From assembly GCA_021787365.1 (NCBI GenBank), contig JAJYMB010000062.1:59134-123133 (forward strand): a stretch of 64,000 bases of DNA, given 5' to 3'. Numbering within the stretch: position 1 is the stretch's first letter; each line of letters begins with the position of its first letter. This DNA comes from Actinomycetes bacterium (lineage in GTDB: Bacteria > Actinomycetota > Acidimicrobiia > Acidimicrobiales > Palsa-688). The notes beneath the pieces were generated by a model. That model worked only from the letters and a program-made list of their open reading frames with translations, did not search any database and was not told where the DNA came from. A program made the position numbers and the translations under genes. Below, one piece after another: positions 25,664-33,897 of this stretch.

Positions 25664-28375
25664 GTGAGCGGCCTTCCTCCGCATCCCAACCGGGCGAACG
25701 GGCCCGGAGGCAGCACGACCTGGCCCGAGGTGGCCGACAGCGCAGACCCCGATCTGGTCGAGCTGGGCCTCTCACGGCTGGCGGACAACGTCCCGGGCGG
25801 GGTGGAGCGCGTCAGCGAAGACGCCGTGCTGCGCCGGTACGTCGTTGCGGCCATGGCGTCCGGGCCTTTTCTCACCCGGATCCTCGTGACCGTCGTAGGC
25901 GCGCTCGACGTCCTGGCGTCACCCTGGGAACCGGTCCGGGCGCTTGGGCCCCTGGCGCGCTGGAAGGCCCTCGAAGTACTGCGAGTAGCGGCCCTCGACC
26001 TCACGGGTTCGCTCAGCCTGGAGGAGGTCGGCGAGGCCCTGGCCGACCTGGCCGGCAGCCTGCTCGAAGCCGCCTGCGCCGAGGCGGGCCTGGCCCAGGA
26101 CCTCGCCGTGGTTGGTATGGGGAAGCTCGGAGCCCGTGAGCTCAACTACGGGAGCGACATCGACATCGTCCTGGTCGGCCGCGGCGACGCGCAGCGGCTT
26201 TTGCACCTAGTACGGCCAGCGTGGCGGACCGACCTCGACCTTCGCCCCGAGGGGCGGGCGGGGCCGCTCGTGCGCTCGCTCGCCTCCTACGAGGCTTATT
26301 GGGACCGCTGGGCTGAAACCTGGGAGTTCCAGGCCCTGCTGAAAGCCCGTCCCGTGGCCGGCAACGGCCAATTGGGAGGTGACTTCGCCAAGGCGGCCTC
26401 ACGCAGAGTGTGGGGCCGTCCTCTCGGAGCGGACGAGCTCCGTTCGCTCCGGGAGATGAAGGCACGCACCGAAAAGCTGGTCGGGAAGCGAGGCTTGTCC
26501 GAGCGGGAGATAAAGCTCGGTCGGGGGGGCATACGCGATATCGAGTTCGCCGTCCAGCTGCTCCAGCTGGTCCACGGCCGGGACGACACGTCACTGCGTG
26601 TGCCCGGGACGCTACCCGCGCTCGACGCATTGGCGGCCGGCGGCTACGTCGCCCGGGAGGACGCGGAGGGGCTCACGAGGGCCTACCGGTTCCTCCGGGC
26701 CCTGGAGCACCGGCTCCAGCTGGTCGAAGACCGCCAGGTGCACGCCTTGCCGGCCGACCACGCGGCCCGGGCGCACCTGGCGAGGATGATGGGTTACCGG
26801 GACAGCGCGGGGGCGAGCGCCCTCTCGTTGTTCGAGGCCGACCTCGGTCGCCATCAGGCAACGGCCAGGGCCATCCACGAGCGGGTGTTCTTCCGACCGC
26901 TGCTCGAGGCCTTCACCGTCCAGCCCAGCCGCAAGGGAGTCGCGGGGCTCCCGGCCGCGACGGCGCTGTTGGCACCGGCGGCGGTCCAACAGCGCCTGGC
27001 CGCCTTCGGCTTTTCCGACGCCAGGCGCACCGAAGAGGCCGTGGCCGAGCTGACCCAGGGGTTCTCACGCACTTCGAGCCTCATGCGAGCCATGGTCCCC
27101 CTGCTTCTCGACTGGCTCTCCGCCTCCCCGGACCCCGACCTCGGCCTGCTCGGGCTGCGGCGCCTCGCCACCGGCCCCCACCGCCGAGCGCAGCTGTCCG
27201 CCTTGTTCCGGGAGTCGCCCGAAGCAGCGCGCCACCTGTGCCTGCTGCTCGGGACGAGCCCCCTTTTCGCCAAGGGCTTCGAGCACCACCCCGACCAGCT
27301 CAGCCTGCTCGCGACCGGTCCTCCCGGTCTGCCCGACGCCGCCCAGCTGGAGCGCAGGGCTGCCGAGGCCATCGCCTGGCGGCCGCGTTCCCAACTGGGA
27401 AAGGGCCTCGCCGGCGTGGTGCGGGGCGAGCTGCAGCTGGCCCAGGCCCGCGACGTCCTCGGCCTGGCCACCCTGCCCGAGACGCAGCGGGCGACAACGG
27501 CACTGGCCGAGGCCGTCATCCGCACGGCGCTCGCAGCACTGCCCGCTCCGGCGGGGCTGGCGCTCATCGCCATGGGCCGTTTCGGCGGCGCCGAGCTGTC
27601 TTATGCGAGCGACCTCGACGTGGTGGTCGTCTTCGACGACCAGGAGTGCCCGCCGGGAGAGGCCGAACGTCTGGCCGAGGAGCTCCTCGGCCTCGTCAAC
27701 GGCGAGACCCCCGTCCAACGCCTCTACGAGCTGGACCTGTCCCTGCGCCCAGAGGGCCGCAAGGGGGCCTTGGCGAGGAGCCTGCGCGCCTTCGAGGGCT
27801 ACTACAAGCGGTGGGCGCAGGTCTGGGAGCGCCAGGCACTACTCCGGGCGCGCCCCGTGGCGGGCGACCCCGCTGTCGGCGAGCGGTTCATGTCGTTGGC
27901 CGGTGAGTTCGTCTGGGGCCAACCCGTCTCCGAGGACGACGTGCGGGAGATCCGGCGGCTGAAGGCGCGGATGGAACGCGAGAGGGTCCCCGCCGGCGAG
28001 GACCCGGAGTTCCACCTGAAGCTCGGGCCAGGTTCGCTGTCCGATGTCGAGTGGACCGTGCAGTTGCTCCAGCTCCAGGCATCCATGGCGGGGCAGGGCA
28101 CTTTGGACGCCCTCTCGGCGCTCGCCGCAGCCAGTGCGCTGGACGCCGCTGACGCGGAGGTGCTGGGAGAGGCGTATACGTTTTGCGAAGCAACCCGCAA
28201 CCGCCTCTACCTCGTGCGTGGGCGCCCGGGCGACTCCCTCCCCCCACCGGGGCACTATCTCACGGTCCTGGCCAGGAGCCTGGGCATGACGGCACCCGAG
28301 CTCCGTGACGAGTACCGCCGGCTGACCCGCCGGGCGCGACGGGTGACCCAGCGGATCTTTTACGGGAAACCATGA
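25664..28375 (+). CDS. glnE: Bifunctional glutamine synthetase adenylyltransferase/adenylyl-removing enzyme
   Basis: 903 residues from GTG 25664, with a GGAGAGG stretch 12 nt upstream; the frame is open to 25565 but overlaps nadE's start. Two nucleotidyltransferase cores are visible: VVGMGKLGARELNYGSDIDI (N-terminal, adenylyl-removing) and LIAMGRFGGAELSYASDLDV (C-terminal, adenylylating). Each is followed by a GxGGIRDIEF/GPGSLSDVEW helix region. The enzyme sets glutamine synthetase activity according to nitrogen status. It is divergent from nadE and faces the zinc-ribbon gene convergently. Confidence 0.95.
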   Translation: MSGLPPHPNRANGPGGSTTWPEVADSADPDLVELGLSRLADNVPGGVERVSEDAVLRRYVVAAMASGPFLTRILVTVVGALDVLASPWEPVRALGPLARWKALEVLRVAALDLTGSLSLEEVGEALADLAGSLLEAACAEAGLAQDLAVVGMGKLGARELNYGSDIDIVLVGRGDAQRLLHLVRPAWRTDLDLRPEGRAGPLVRSLASYEAYWDRWAETWEFQALLKARPVAGNGQLGGDFAKAASRRVWGRPLGADELRSLREMKARTEKLVGKRGLSEREIKLGRGGIRDIEFAVQLLQLVHGRDDTSLRVPGTLPALDALAAGGYVAREDAEGLTRAYRFLRALEHRLQLVEDRQVHALPADHAARAHLARMMGYRDSAGASALSLFEADLGRHQATARAIHERVFFRPLLEAFTVQPSRKGVAGLPAATALLAPAAVQQRLAAFGFSDARRTEEAVAELTQGFSRTSSLMRAMVPLLLDWLSASPDPDLGLLGLRRLATGPHRRAQLSALFRESPEAARHLCLLLGTSPLFAKGFEHHPDQLSLLATGPPGLPDAAQLERRAAEAIAWRPRSQLGKGLAGVVRGELQLAQARDVLGLATLPETQRATTALAEAVIRTALAALPAPAGLALIAMGRFGGAELSYASDLDVVVVFDDQECPPGEAERLAEELLGLVNGETPVQRLYELDLSLRPEGRKGALARSLRAFEGYYKRWAQVWERQALLRARPVAGDPAVGERFMSLAGEFVWGQPVSEDDVREIRRLKARMERERVPAGEDPEFHLKLGPGSLSDVEWTVQLLQLQASMAGQGTLDALSALAAASALDAADAEVLGEAYTFCEATRNRLYLVRGRPGDSLPPPGHYLTVLARSLGMTAPELRDEYRRLTRRARRVTQRIFYGKP

Positions 28376-28377
28376 AC

Positions 28378-28402
28378 GCACCCTCCGCTGGCTCGAGGGT
28401 GC
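28378..28402. terminator. Stem-loop after glnE, between convergent genes
   Basis: GCACCCTC and GAGGGTGC form a perfect 8-bp stem around a 9-nt loop, starting 3 bp after the glnE stop. It lies between converging genes and may serve both. No U-tract follows. Confidence 0.55.
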
Positions 28403-28423
28403 GGCACCGGCGCCGGCGGCTCT

Positions 28424-29944
28424 CTAGACCATCTCGTGGAGCATCTCGGCGAGCAAGGCCGCCTCGCGCGAGATCTCGTCGAGACGCGCCTCGCCCTCGA
28501 GCGCGGCCACCACGGCGTGGCCCTGGCTCCGCACCCTCCACCAGTAGGAGTCGTCGACGCCGACGGGCGTAGGTTGCTCGACAGCAGCCACCGCTTGGAG
28601 GAACGCCTGCTGGCGTTCCTCGCTGCTCGGGTCGTTGGCGAGGCGGTCGACCGAGCCGAAAAGCTCCTCGATGGAGCGGTACCGTGCCTCGTCGTCCTCT
28701 TCGGCGAGCCCGCGGACCTGCCCGAACAGGGCTTCCACCTCGGCCTCGTGGACCTCCGCCACGGTGAGGTCGACGCCGTCCCAGTTGTAGGAGACGCCAG
28801 CGGACTCCAAGAGCATCGACAGCTCGACACGCTGCTCGGGGAGCCAATCGCCCAGTTCGTAGACGATCTCACCCGTCTCTTCTTCGAACTCCTCGGCTTC
28901 GAGATCCTCCTCTGGGACGCCCTCGCCCTCCTCCCCCAAAGGCTCACCGCTCTGGTCGCCGGTGCTCACCTCGCCCGCCCCGGGCTCGTCGGTGCCCCCC
29001 GCCACCCCGGGCACTCCGGCGCCGGCAGCGACATAGTCCCCGGTGGCCACATAGTCCCCGGTGGCCAGATAGTCCCCGGTGGCCAGATAGTCCCCGGCCT
29101 CGCCCACTGCCCCCGCGTCCCCGGGTGCCTGCCCACCCTCACCGGAGGCCCCACCCTCACCGGAGGCTTCGGCCTCCCCACCGAGCACGGGCACGTTCGC
29201 TCCCATCTCGCCGCCGGGGGTCACGTCGGACTGGGGCAGTTCGACGACGCGCCCCTTCTCTTTCGCCCCGACCTCCAGACGAGAGCGCGCCCTTTGGGTC
29301 TCGGCTTCGGCCTCGTCCGGCCCCGCGCTCGGGGCGACCAACCGGCAGAGGATTTCGGCCTGGTGGCGGATCTCGTCCTCGAGGGCCTCGTCGGCACCGA
29401 GCGCGCCGAGGAGGCGGCGCGTCACCCGGCCGACTGCCGCCACGTGAGCGTCGTCCAGGTCGGGCAGGTAGTCGACAGAAAAGACCGCCGCCGAGGCCTC
29501 GGCCAGTGCCACGTCCGCCTGCATGTCGGTCGGGTCCTCGCGCAGGTGCTTGGCCGCTTCGTACAGCTCCTGCGAGATGTGCCGGTCATCGGCGGCCGTA
29601 ACCCTTGTAGCCTCGTCACCGCCCTCCCCGAGGTCCTCTTCCTCCTCCTTGGCGCCGCTAGCGCGCGCCACGAGGCGGTCCACCCGTCCCTCGTCGCCGG
29701 CCAGCACGACCAGCTCTTCCTCCTCGAACCTGTGTTGGACTCCGGTCGAGACGAGGAGCTGGATCAACCGTCCCCGCGTCGCGTCGTCCCACTGGTCCAG
29801 GCGGTAGCCGACTTCGTCGTCGTCCGGGCCTGACTCGAGCTCGGGGATAGGCGAGGCGACCAGGCGCTCGCCGCAGCTGTGGCAGCGGCCGCGACTATTG
29901 ACCTCGTAGCCGCAGAACGCGCAATACCAGACCCTACGGCTCAT
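28424..29944 (-). CDS. Zinc-ribbon protein with two related acidic domains
   Basis: 506 residues from ATG 29944, with GGGAGGAG just upstream. Residues 1-35 contain YCAFCGYEVNSRGRCHSCGERL, a CxxC...CxxC zinc ribbon. Two similar alpha/beta units follow: one with RGRLIQLLVSTGVQHRFEEEELVV near the N terminus and one with QRVELSMLLESAGVSYNWDGVDLTV near the C terminus, each followed by EGRVDRLV/EAEVEALF. Between them is an acidic, Gly/Ala-rich linker containing GDYLATGDYVATG repeats. The family is not recognised. The unit resembles small sensor or DUF2007-like domains. Its composition (very acidic, no membrane span) suggests a cytoplasmic protein. Confidence 0.75.
   Translation of the reverse strand: MSRRVWYCAFCGYEVNSRGRCHSCGERLVASPIPELESGPDDDEVGYRLDQWDDATRGRLIQLLVSTGVQHRFEEEELVVLAGDEGRVDRLVARASGAKEEEEDLGEGGDEATRVTAADDRHISQELYEAAKHLREDPTDMQADVALAEASAAVFSVDYLPDLDDAHVAAVGRVTRRLLGALGADEALEDEIRHQAEILCRLVAPSAGPDEAEAETQRARSRLEVGAKEKGRVVELPQSDVTPGGEMGANVPVLGGEAEASGEGGASGEGGQAPGDAGAVGEAGDYLATGDYLATGDYVATGDYVAAGAGVPGVAGGTDEPGAGEVSTGDQSGEPLGEEGEGVPEEDLEAEEFEEETGEIVYELGDWLPEQRVELSMLLESAGVSYNWDGVDLTVAEVHEAEVEALFGQVRGLAEEDDEARYRSIEELFGSVDRLANDPSSEERQQAFLQAVAAVEQPTPVGVDDSYWWRVRSQGHAVVAALEGEARLDEISREAALLAEMLHEMV
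29031..29095. repeat. 18-bp tandem repeat, about 3.6 copies
   Basis: Units of the form ACATAGTCCCCGGTGGCC start at 29031, 29049, 29067 and 29085. On the minus strand they encode a GDY(L/V)AT repeat in the linker of the zinc-ribbon protein. Confidence 0.85.
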
Positions 29945-30035
29945 CTCTCCTCCCAAGAGCGCCTCGCGCTGCTAACTGACGGCGAAAGGGTAGCACCGCG
30001 GCAGCCGGGCTCCCGGTCGCGCGTCATCCGGCGCC

Positions 30036-31232
30036 TCACGGCGTGAAGGGGATCCGCGCCAGGCCCCACGACATGACGGCCAGCGTAGCCATCAGCACCG
30101 CCGAGAAGCCGACGATGGCGGGGAGGAGCCTCCTCGGCGCGCGGGCACCGACGGCGCCGAGGAGGGGGAAGGCGCGCAATGCCACCCGCGGGGTCCAGCT
30201 CACGATCGGCGAGGCAGCCGCGAGCAACAACGTGGTGAGCACATAGGCCGTCATAGTTGCGCCTGGGCGCGCCCGCACAAAGGCCACGAGCAGCGAGATG
30301 ATAGCGAGGACGCTCAGTGTTTTCACGGTGTCGTTGATATCGGTAAATCCATGCCGGTACACGTAGGTAAAGGCCGTCGGCATCCCCGAGAAGAAGGCGC
30401 CGCCCTGCCATCCCCGCCTCTGGGTGATGAACCAAGCCATCGGGGTGCCTACCCAGGCCCAGAGGAACGCGAAAAACCCGACCGTGCCGGCTGGGGCAAG
30501 CAGTGGCGCGGCCAAAGGCCGGAGGCCTCCCTTGTCGCGCACCGCCCTCCACGCCGCGACGGCACACGGCGCAAAAGCCGCCAAGCCAAGCGGGTCCGTA
30601 GCGCTCGCTACCGCCGCGCAGAGGCCGGCCAGGGCCCAACGGCGCTTCCGGAGCGCCAAGAGGCACAGCGCGACGGCGCTGATGAGAAGCCCCTCACTGT
30701 AAACCATCGCCAGCACGAAGGCGCCAGGCGAAAAGAACACCAGGACCGTCCCCCTCGTCGCCGCGTGACGCCCGAAGGCGTCTCGGAGCACCCACCAGAC
30801 CGTCACAGGGGCAAGGAGCGAGAGAGCTGAACTGACCACGATCCCCGAGGTGACATAGCCCGTCCCCAGCACCGCGTGCACCAGGCGGAGCAAAAAAGGA
30901 AGGGCAGGGAAAAAACCGAGCGAGGACTGCGCGGCGTTACCCTTCCCGGGCAGTATGTGGTGCGGGTAGCCGGCGGCCGCCGCCAGGTACCACTTGCTGT
31001 CCCAGGCCATCAGCAGCCGCCTGAAAGGCTGGCGGGTGGCGGCAGCAGTGGCGGATGCCACCATCAGCACGCCGAGGTGCGAAGCCAGGCCCACCCCGAC
31101 CGGCACCGACAAGGAACCGAGGGGCTCCCAGATACGTCTTGCGCCGGACCGGGCGCCAGCGTGGCCACGGACCAGGCTCAGCGCGCGGGGTGGGGCCGCG
31201 CCCGTATCTCGCGACCCGAAGGCGCGCCTCAT
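30036..31232 (-). CDS. PIG-V-like GT-C mannosyltransferase (integral membrane)
   Basis: 398 residues with about nine hydrophobic spans. LLMAWDSKWYLAAAAGYP contains the WDxxWY motif of the PIG-V/GT76-like GT-C family, whose acidic residue lies in the first extracytoplasmic loop. SSLGFFPALPFLLRLVH and YSEGLLISAVALCLLALRKRRWALAGLC are also typical. Such enzymes use polyprenyl-phosphate-mannose as donor on the outer face of the membrane. The gene is divergent (67 bp) from a polyprenyl-phosphate-mannose synthase-like gene, which could supply that donor; the acceptor is unknown. Confidence 0.75.
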   Translation of the reverse strand: MRRAFGSRDTGAAPPRALSLVRGHAGARSGARRIWEPLGSLSVPVGVGLASHLGVLMVASATAAATRQPFRRLLMAWDSKWYLAAAAGYPHHILPGKGNAAQSSLGFFPALPFLLRLVHAVLGTGYVTSGIVVSSALSLLAPVTVWWVLRDAFGRHAATRGTVLVFFSPGAFVLAMVYSEGLLISAVALCLLALRKRRWALAGLCAAVASATDPLGLAAFAPCAVAAWRAVRDKGGLRPLAAPLLAPAGTVGFFAFLWAWVGTPMAWFITQRRGWQGGAFFSGMPTAFTYVYRHGFTDINDTVKTLSVLAIISLLVAFVRARPGATMTAYVLTTLLLAAASPIVSWTPRVALRAFPLLGAVGARAPRRLLPAIVGFSAVLMATLAVMSWGLARIPFTP

Positions 31233-31299
31233 TGGCCAGTACCTTAGCCTAGCCGAGCGCGCTCACGGCCCTCCTCCACCGAGCCTAGACTGCGAAGCC

Positions 31300-32103
31300 G
31301 TGCCCGACGAGGTGCTCGAAAATGGCCTTCCTATCCTATCGGTCGTAATACCAACTCGCAACGAAGCGGGCAATATCGAGCCTCTCGTGCGAAGGTTGGG
31401 CAGCGCCCTCGAAGACCTGGGTGGCGGTTGGGAGTTGGTGTTCGTCGACGATTCGGACGATACGACTCCCGGCACAGTCGAGCACCTAGCGGGCGAGACC
31501 GACCAGAGGATCACGCTTCTCCACCGCGGGCCCGGCCAACGCGACGGCGGGCTCGGAGGAGCCGTAAAGCTCGGCTTTTCCAAGGCGAGCGGCCGCGTGA
31601 TCGCTGTCATGGACGCCGACTTGCAGCACCCGCCCGAAATAGTGCCTGCGCTCGTGTCGCCAGTACTTTCCGGGCAGTGCGACTTGGCCGTCGGTAACCG
31701 TTACGGCTTCTTGGGCGGCCGAGACGGCCTGGCTGGCCCGCTGCGCCACGTGATAGCTATTTCCTGCCGGTTTTTGGCGCACAGGCTGGTACCGACCAGC
31801 CGGGCCATTTCGGACCCTATGAGCGGCTTGTTCGCTCTCGAGCGCTCCGTGGTGGACCGCGCCCAACTCCGCCCAGAGGGCTACAAGATCCTCCTCGAAA
31901 TCGTGGCCCGCGGCGACTGGCACAGCGCCAGCAACGTTCCCTACCGCTTCGACGAGCGCTACTCTGGTCAGTCCAAGGCCCGGTTCCGTGAAGGGCTCGT
32001 GTTTTTGCGCCACCTCTGGCATCTTTGGCTCGTGGGCCGCTCCGCAGAGGAACCGTCGGCCAAGGCCTCGGCGCTCGGGCCGGCCGAGGATGGGCCCAAC
32101 TGA
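31300..32103 (+). CDS. Polyprenol-phosphate-mannose (dolichol-phosphate-sugar) synthase-like GT2
   Basis: 267 residues from GTG 31300; the longer frame to 30994 overlaps the divergent gene. ILSVVIPTRNEAGNIEPLVRRL, ELVFVDDSDD and VIAVMDADLQHPPEIVPAL are the classic GT2 DPMS blocks, and SGLFALERSVVDR follows. It transfers mannose (or another hexose) from a nucleotide sugar to a polyprenyl phosphate on the cytoplasmic face. Surrounded by three GT-C transferases, it is the likely donor source for them. Its last 136 bp overlap the convergent GT87 gene. Confidence 0.85.
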   Translation: MPDEVLENGLPILSVVIPTRNEAGNIEPLVRRLGSALEDLGGGWELVFVDDSDDTTPGTVEHLAGETDQRITLLHRGPGQRDGGLGGAVKLGFSKASGRVIAVMDADLQHPPEIVPALVSPVLSGQCDLAVGNRYGFLGGRDGLAGPLRHVIAISCRFLAHRLVPTSRAISDPMSGLFALERSVVDRAQLRPEGYKILLEIVARGDWHSASNVPYRFDERYSGQSKARFREGLVFLRHLWHLWLVGRSAEEPSAKASALGPAEDGPN

Positions 32104-33395
32104 GCCTTCGGCCTTCCAAGCAGGGCCGAGGGGGACAAGTCCTCGAGTGAGATCTCCTTGCGCAATACCCAAACCCAGGTTGCCAGGAGGGCGAGCCCGG
32201 CAAGAGCAAGGGAGTCGTCGGCGACTGGGCGCATAAACCAGGTCGGTATGCCGTAGGCGTGGCTGGCCGGCGGATCCCACCAGTAAAACGCCGCCATAGA
32301 CACCGCGATCACGGCCAAGAAGGCCGCTTTCACCGGGCGCGGGAGCGGCCTGTCCAGCAAGGCAAAGGGGAAGAGCGCGACCCAAGACCAGTGGTGGTCC
32401 CACGATATGGGTGAGATGAGCAAACCGGCTGTCGCCATCACGAACAGCGGCAAGAGCGACGACCGGCCGGGCTGGAGGAGCAGCCTACGGGTGACCATGG
32501 CCGCCAGCACGCCCACCATAAGCGAGAGCGCGAGCCACGTCACGTCGGCCGCCGCACCGGCCAGGCCGAGACGGGTAATGATGCCGTTGAGGGACTGGTT
32601 GCTCACGAAAATAGGGGTGCCGATACTTTTTTCGATGGAACTGAAGTGCAAGAAGTACTGCGCCGACGCACCCGGCGCTACCAACCAGGCAAGACCGGTG
32701 GCGACGAGAAAGGTGGCGACGCTCCTCTTGACCGCGCCCCAGTCGCGCTCCAGCACGAGCAAAACGACGTATATAAGAGGCGTGAACTTGACCGCGGCGG
32801 CGGCGCCGACGAGCACGCCGCGACTGCGCCGTCCCCTCCCAAGCACATCCACGGTCGCCATGGTTATAAGGAAGATGTTGACCTGGCCGAAGCCGAAGTT
32901 GGCTCGGACCGGCTGGATGACGATAACGGCGAGCAGCGCCAGCAATACGGCCAGGAGCAGGCGCCGGCGGGGCCGGGAGGTCGCCCAGAAGGTAGGGGCG
33001 ACCTCCCCCAAGACGACCGAGATCAGCATGGCCAGGCAAGCGAGGCTCGCCAGCGACCAGAGGTAGACCAGGGCCTGCATCGGTATGAGCGAGAGCGGGG
33101 AGAGCACGGCCAGCGCGAACGGCGGGTACGTGGCGTGCAAATTGACGTAGGTGAACGCAAAGCCGTATGGGTCGTGCCCGGTCAGGACCTCGTGAGCCGC
33201 TCCCATGTACACCCTCAAGTCGAGGAACTGGTAGTTGCCCCACCAGAACGCCATCCCGTACGCGTAGAAGGCAAGGACGGCCAAGGCCGGCCATACCGCC
33301 CAGCTCTCCCGGGCAAGACGGCTCCACCGGCCCACGGGGGGCTCCTCGGGGCGGGGCGCCGTGTCGAAGAGGCGACCGGCAGGGCCGGCGCCCAA
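31968..33395 (-). CDS. GT87-family (DUF2029) membrane mannosyltransferase
   Basis: About 475 residues if started at TTG 33395; the frame is open to 33680 but that part is Arg/Gly-rich and not family-like, so the start is uncertain. FLDLRVYMGAAHEVLTGHDPYG carries the conserved acidic loop after the first membrane span, then ATYPPFALAVLSPLSLIP and AAAAVKFTPLIYVVLLV. GT87 includes the PimE-type alpha-1,2-mannosyltransferases that use polyprenyl-phosphate-mannose. Ten or more hydrophobic spans. The polar C-terminal tail of about 45 residues overlaps the convergent GT2 gene. Confidence 0.85.
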   Translation of the reverse strand: MGAGPAGRLFDTAPRPEEPPVGRWSRLARESWAVWPALAVLAFYAYGMAFWWGNYQFLDLRVYMGAAHEVLTGHDPYGFAFTYVNLHATYPPFALAVLSPLSLIPMQALVYLWSLASLACLAMLISVVLGEVAPTFWATSRPRRRLLLAVLLALLAVIVIQPVRANFGFGQVNIFLITMATVDVLGRGRRSRGVLVGAAAAVKFTPLIYVVLLVLERDWGAVKRSVATFLVATGLAWLVAPGASAQYFLHFSSIEKSIGTPIFVSNQSLNGIITRLGLAGAAADVTWLALSLMVGVLAAMVTRRLLLQPGRSSLLPLFVMATAGLLISPISWDHHWSWVALFPFALLDRPLPRPVKAAFLAVIAVSMAAFYWWDPPASHAYGIPTWFMRPVADDSLALAGLALLATWVWVLRKEISLEDLSPSALLGRPKAQLGPSSAGPSAEALADGSSAERPTSQRCQRWRKNTSPSRNRALD

Positions 33396-33897
33396 GGCAC
33401 TACCTGGTGAAGTTGCCCGCGACAAGGGCTGGCGCGATGTCAACGCCGCGCGCCAGCCGCCAGCCGGACGCGTCGCAGCTCCCGCCGAAGGGACCTGGTG
33501 GTGGCACTCCTTGCCTGCCACCGGGCCATCACGGCTGCCCGCGACCCAACCACCGGGAAGGGCTTCCGCACAACGGCCAAGTCTAAACGCCCGGGACCAA
33601 TGGCTAGGCGCGAGGCGCGAACCGCCTCGTTTCTCTGGTTCGTGGCGTCGCCCGGCGCTCGGGCGCCAACTTGTCGGCACAGAACGCCGCGTGCTACGCT
33701 ACGGCGCAACCGCTCGTGGCTTTGCGCGAGCACCCCGAGGGCCCGTCAACTCCATGTACAAAGGGGAGGCGCCAGCCGGCGGTAGAGCAGGAAACGTGCA
33801 GGCGCTGGGCATGACGGCCTCGTCGGCCCCGCTTGTCTTTGCCGTCGTGCTGCCAGGAAGCGGCCCATCGTGAACACCAACCACAAAGCACACTAAA
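33396..33897. other. Intergenic region between divergent mannosyltransferase genes
   Basis: No gene is convincing here. The GT87 frame stays open to 33680 with an unstructured, Arg/Gly-rich translation that could at most be an N-terminal extension. The last 35 bp before the MptB-like start are A/C-rich and less GC-rich than the rest, suitable for a promoter, but no clear -35/-10 pair was found. Confidence 0.5.
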
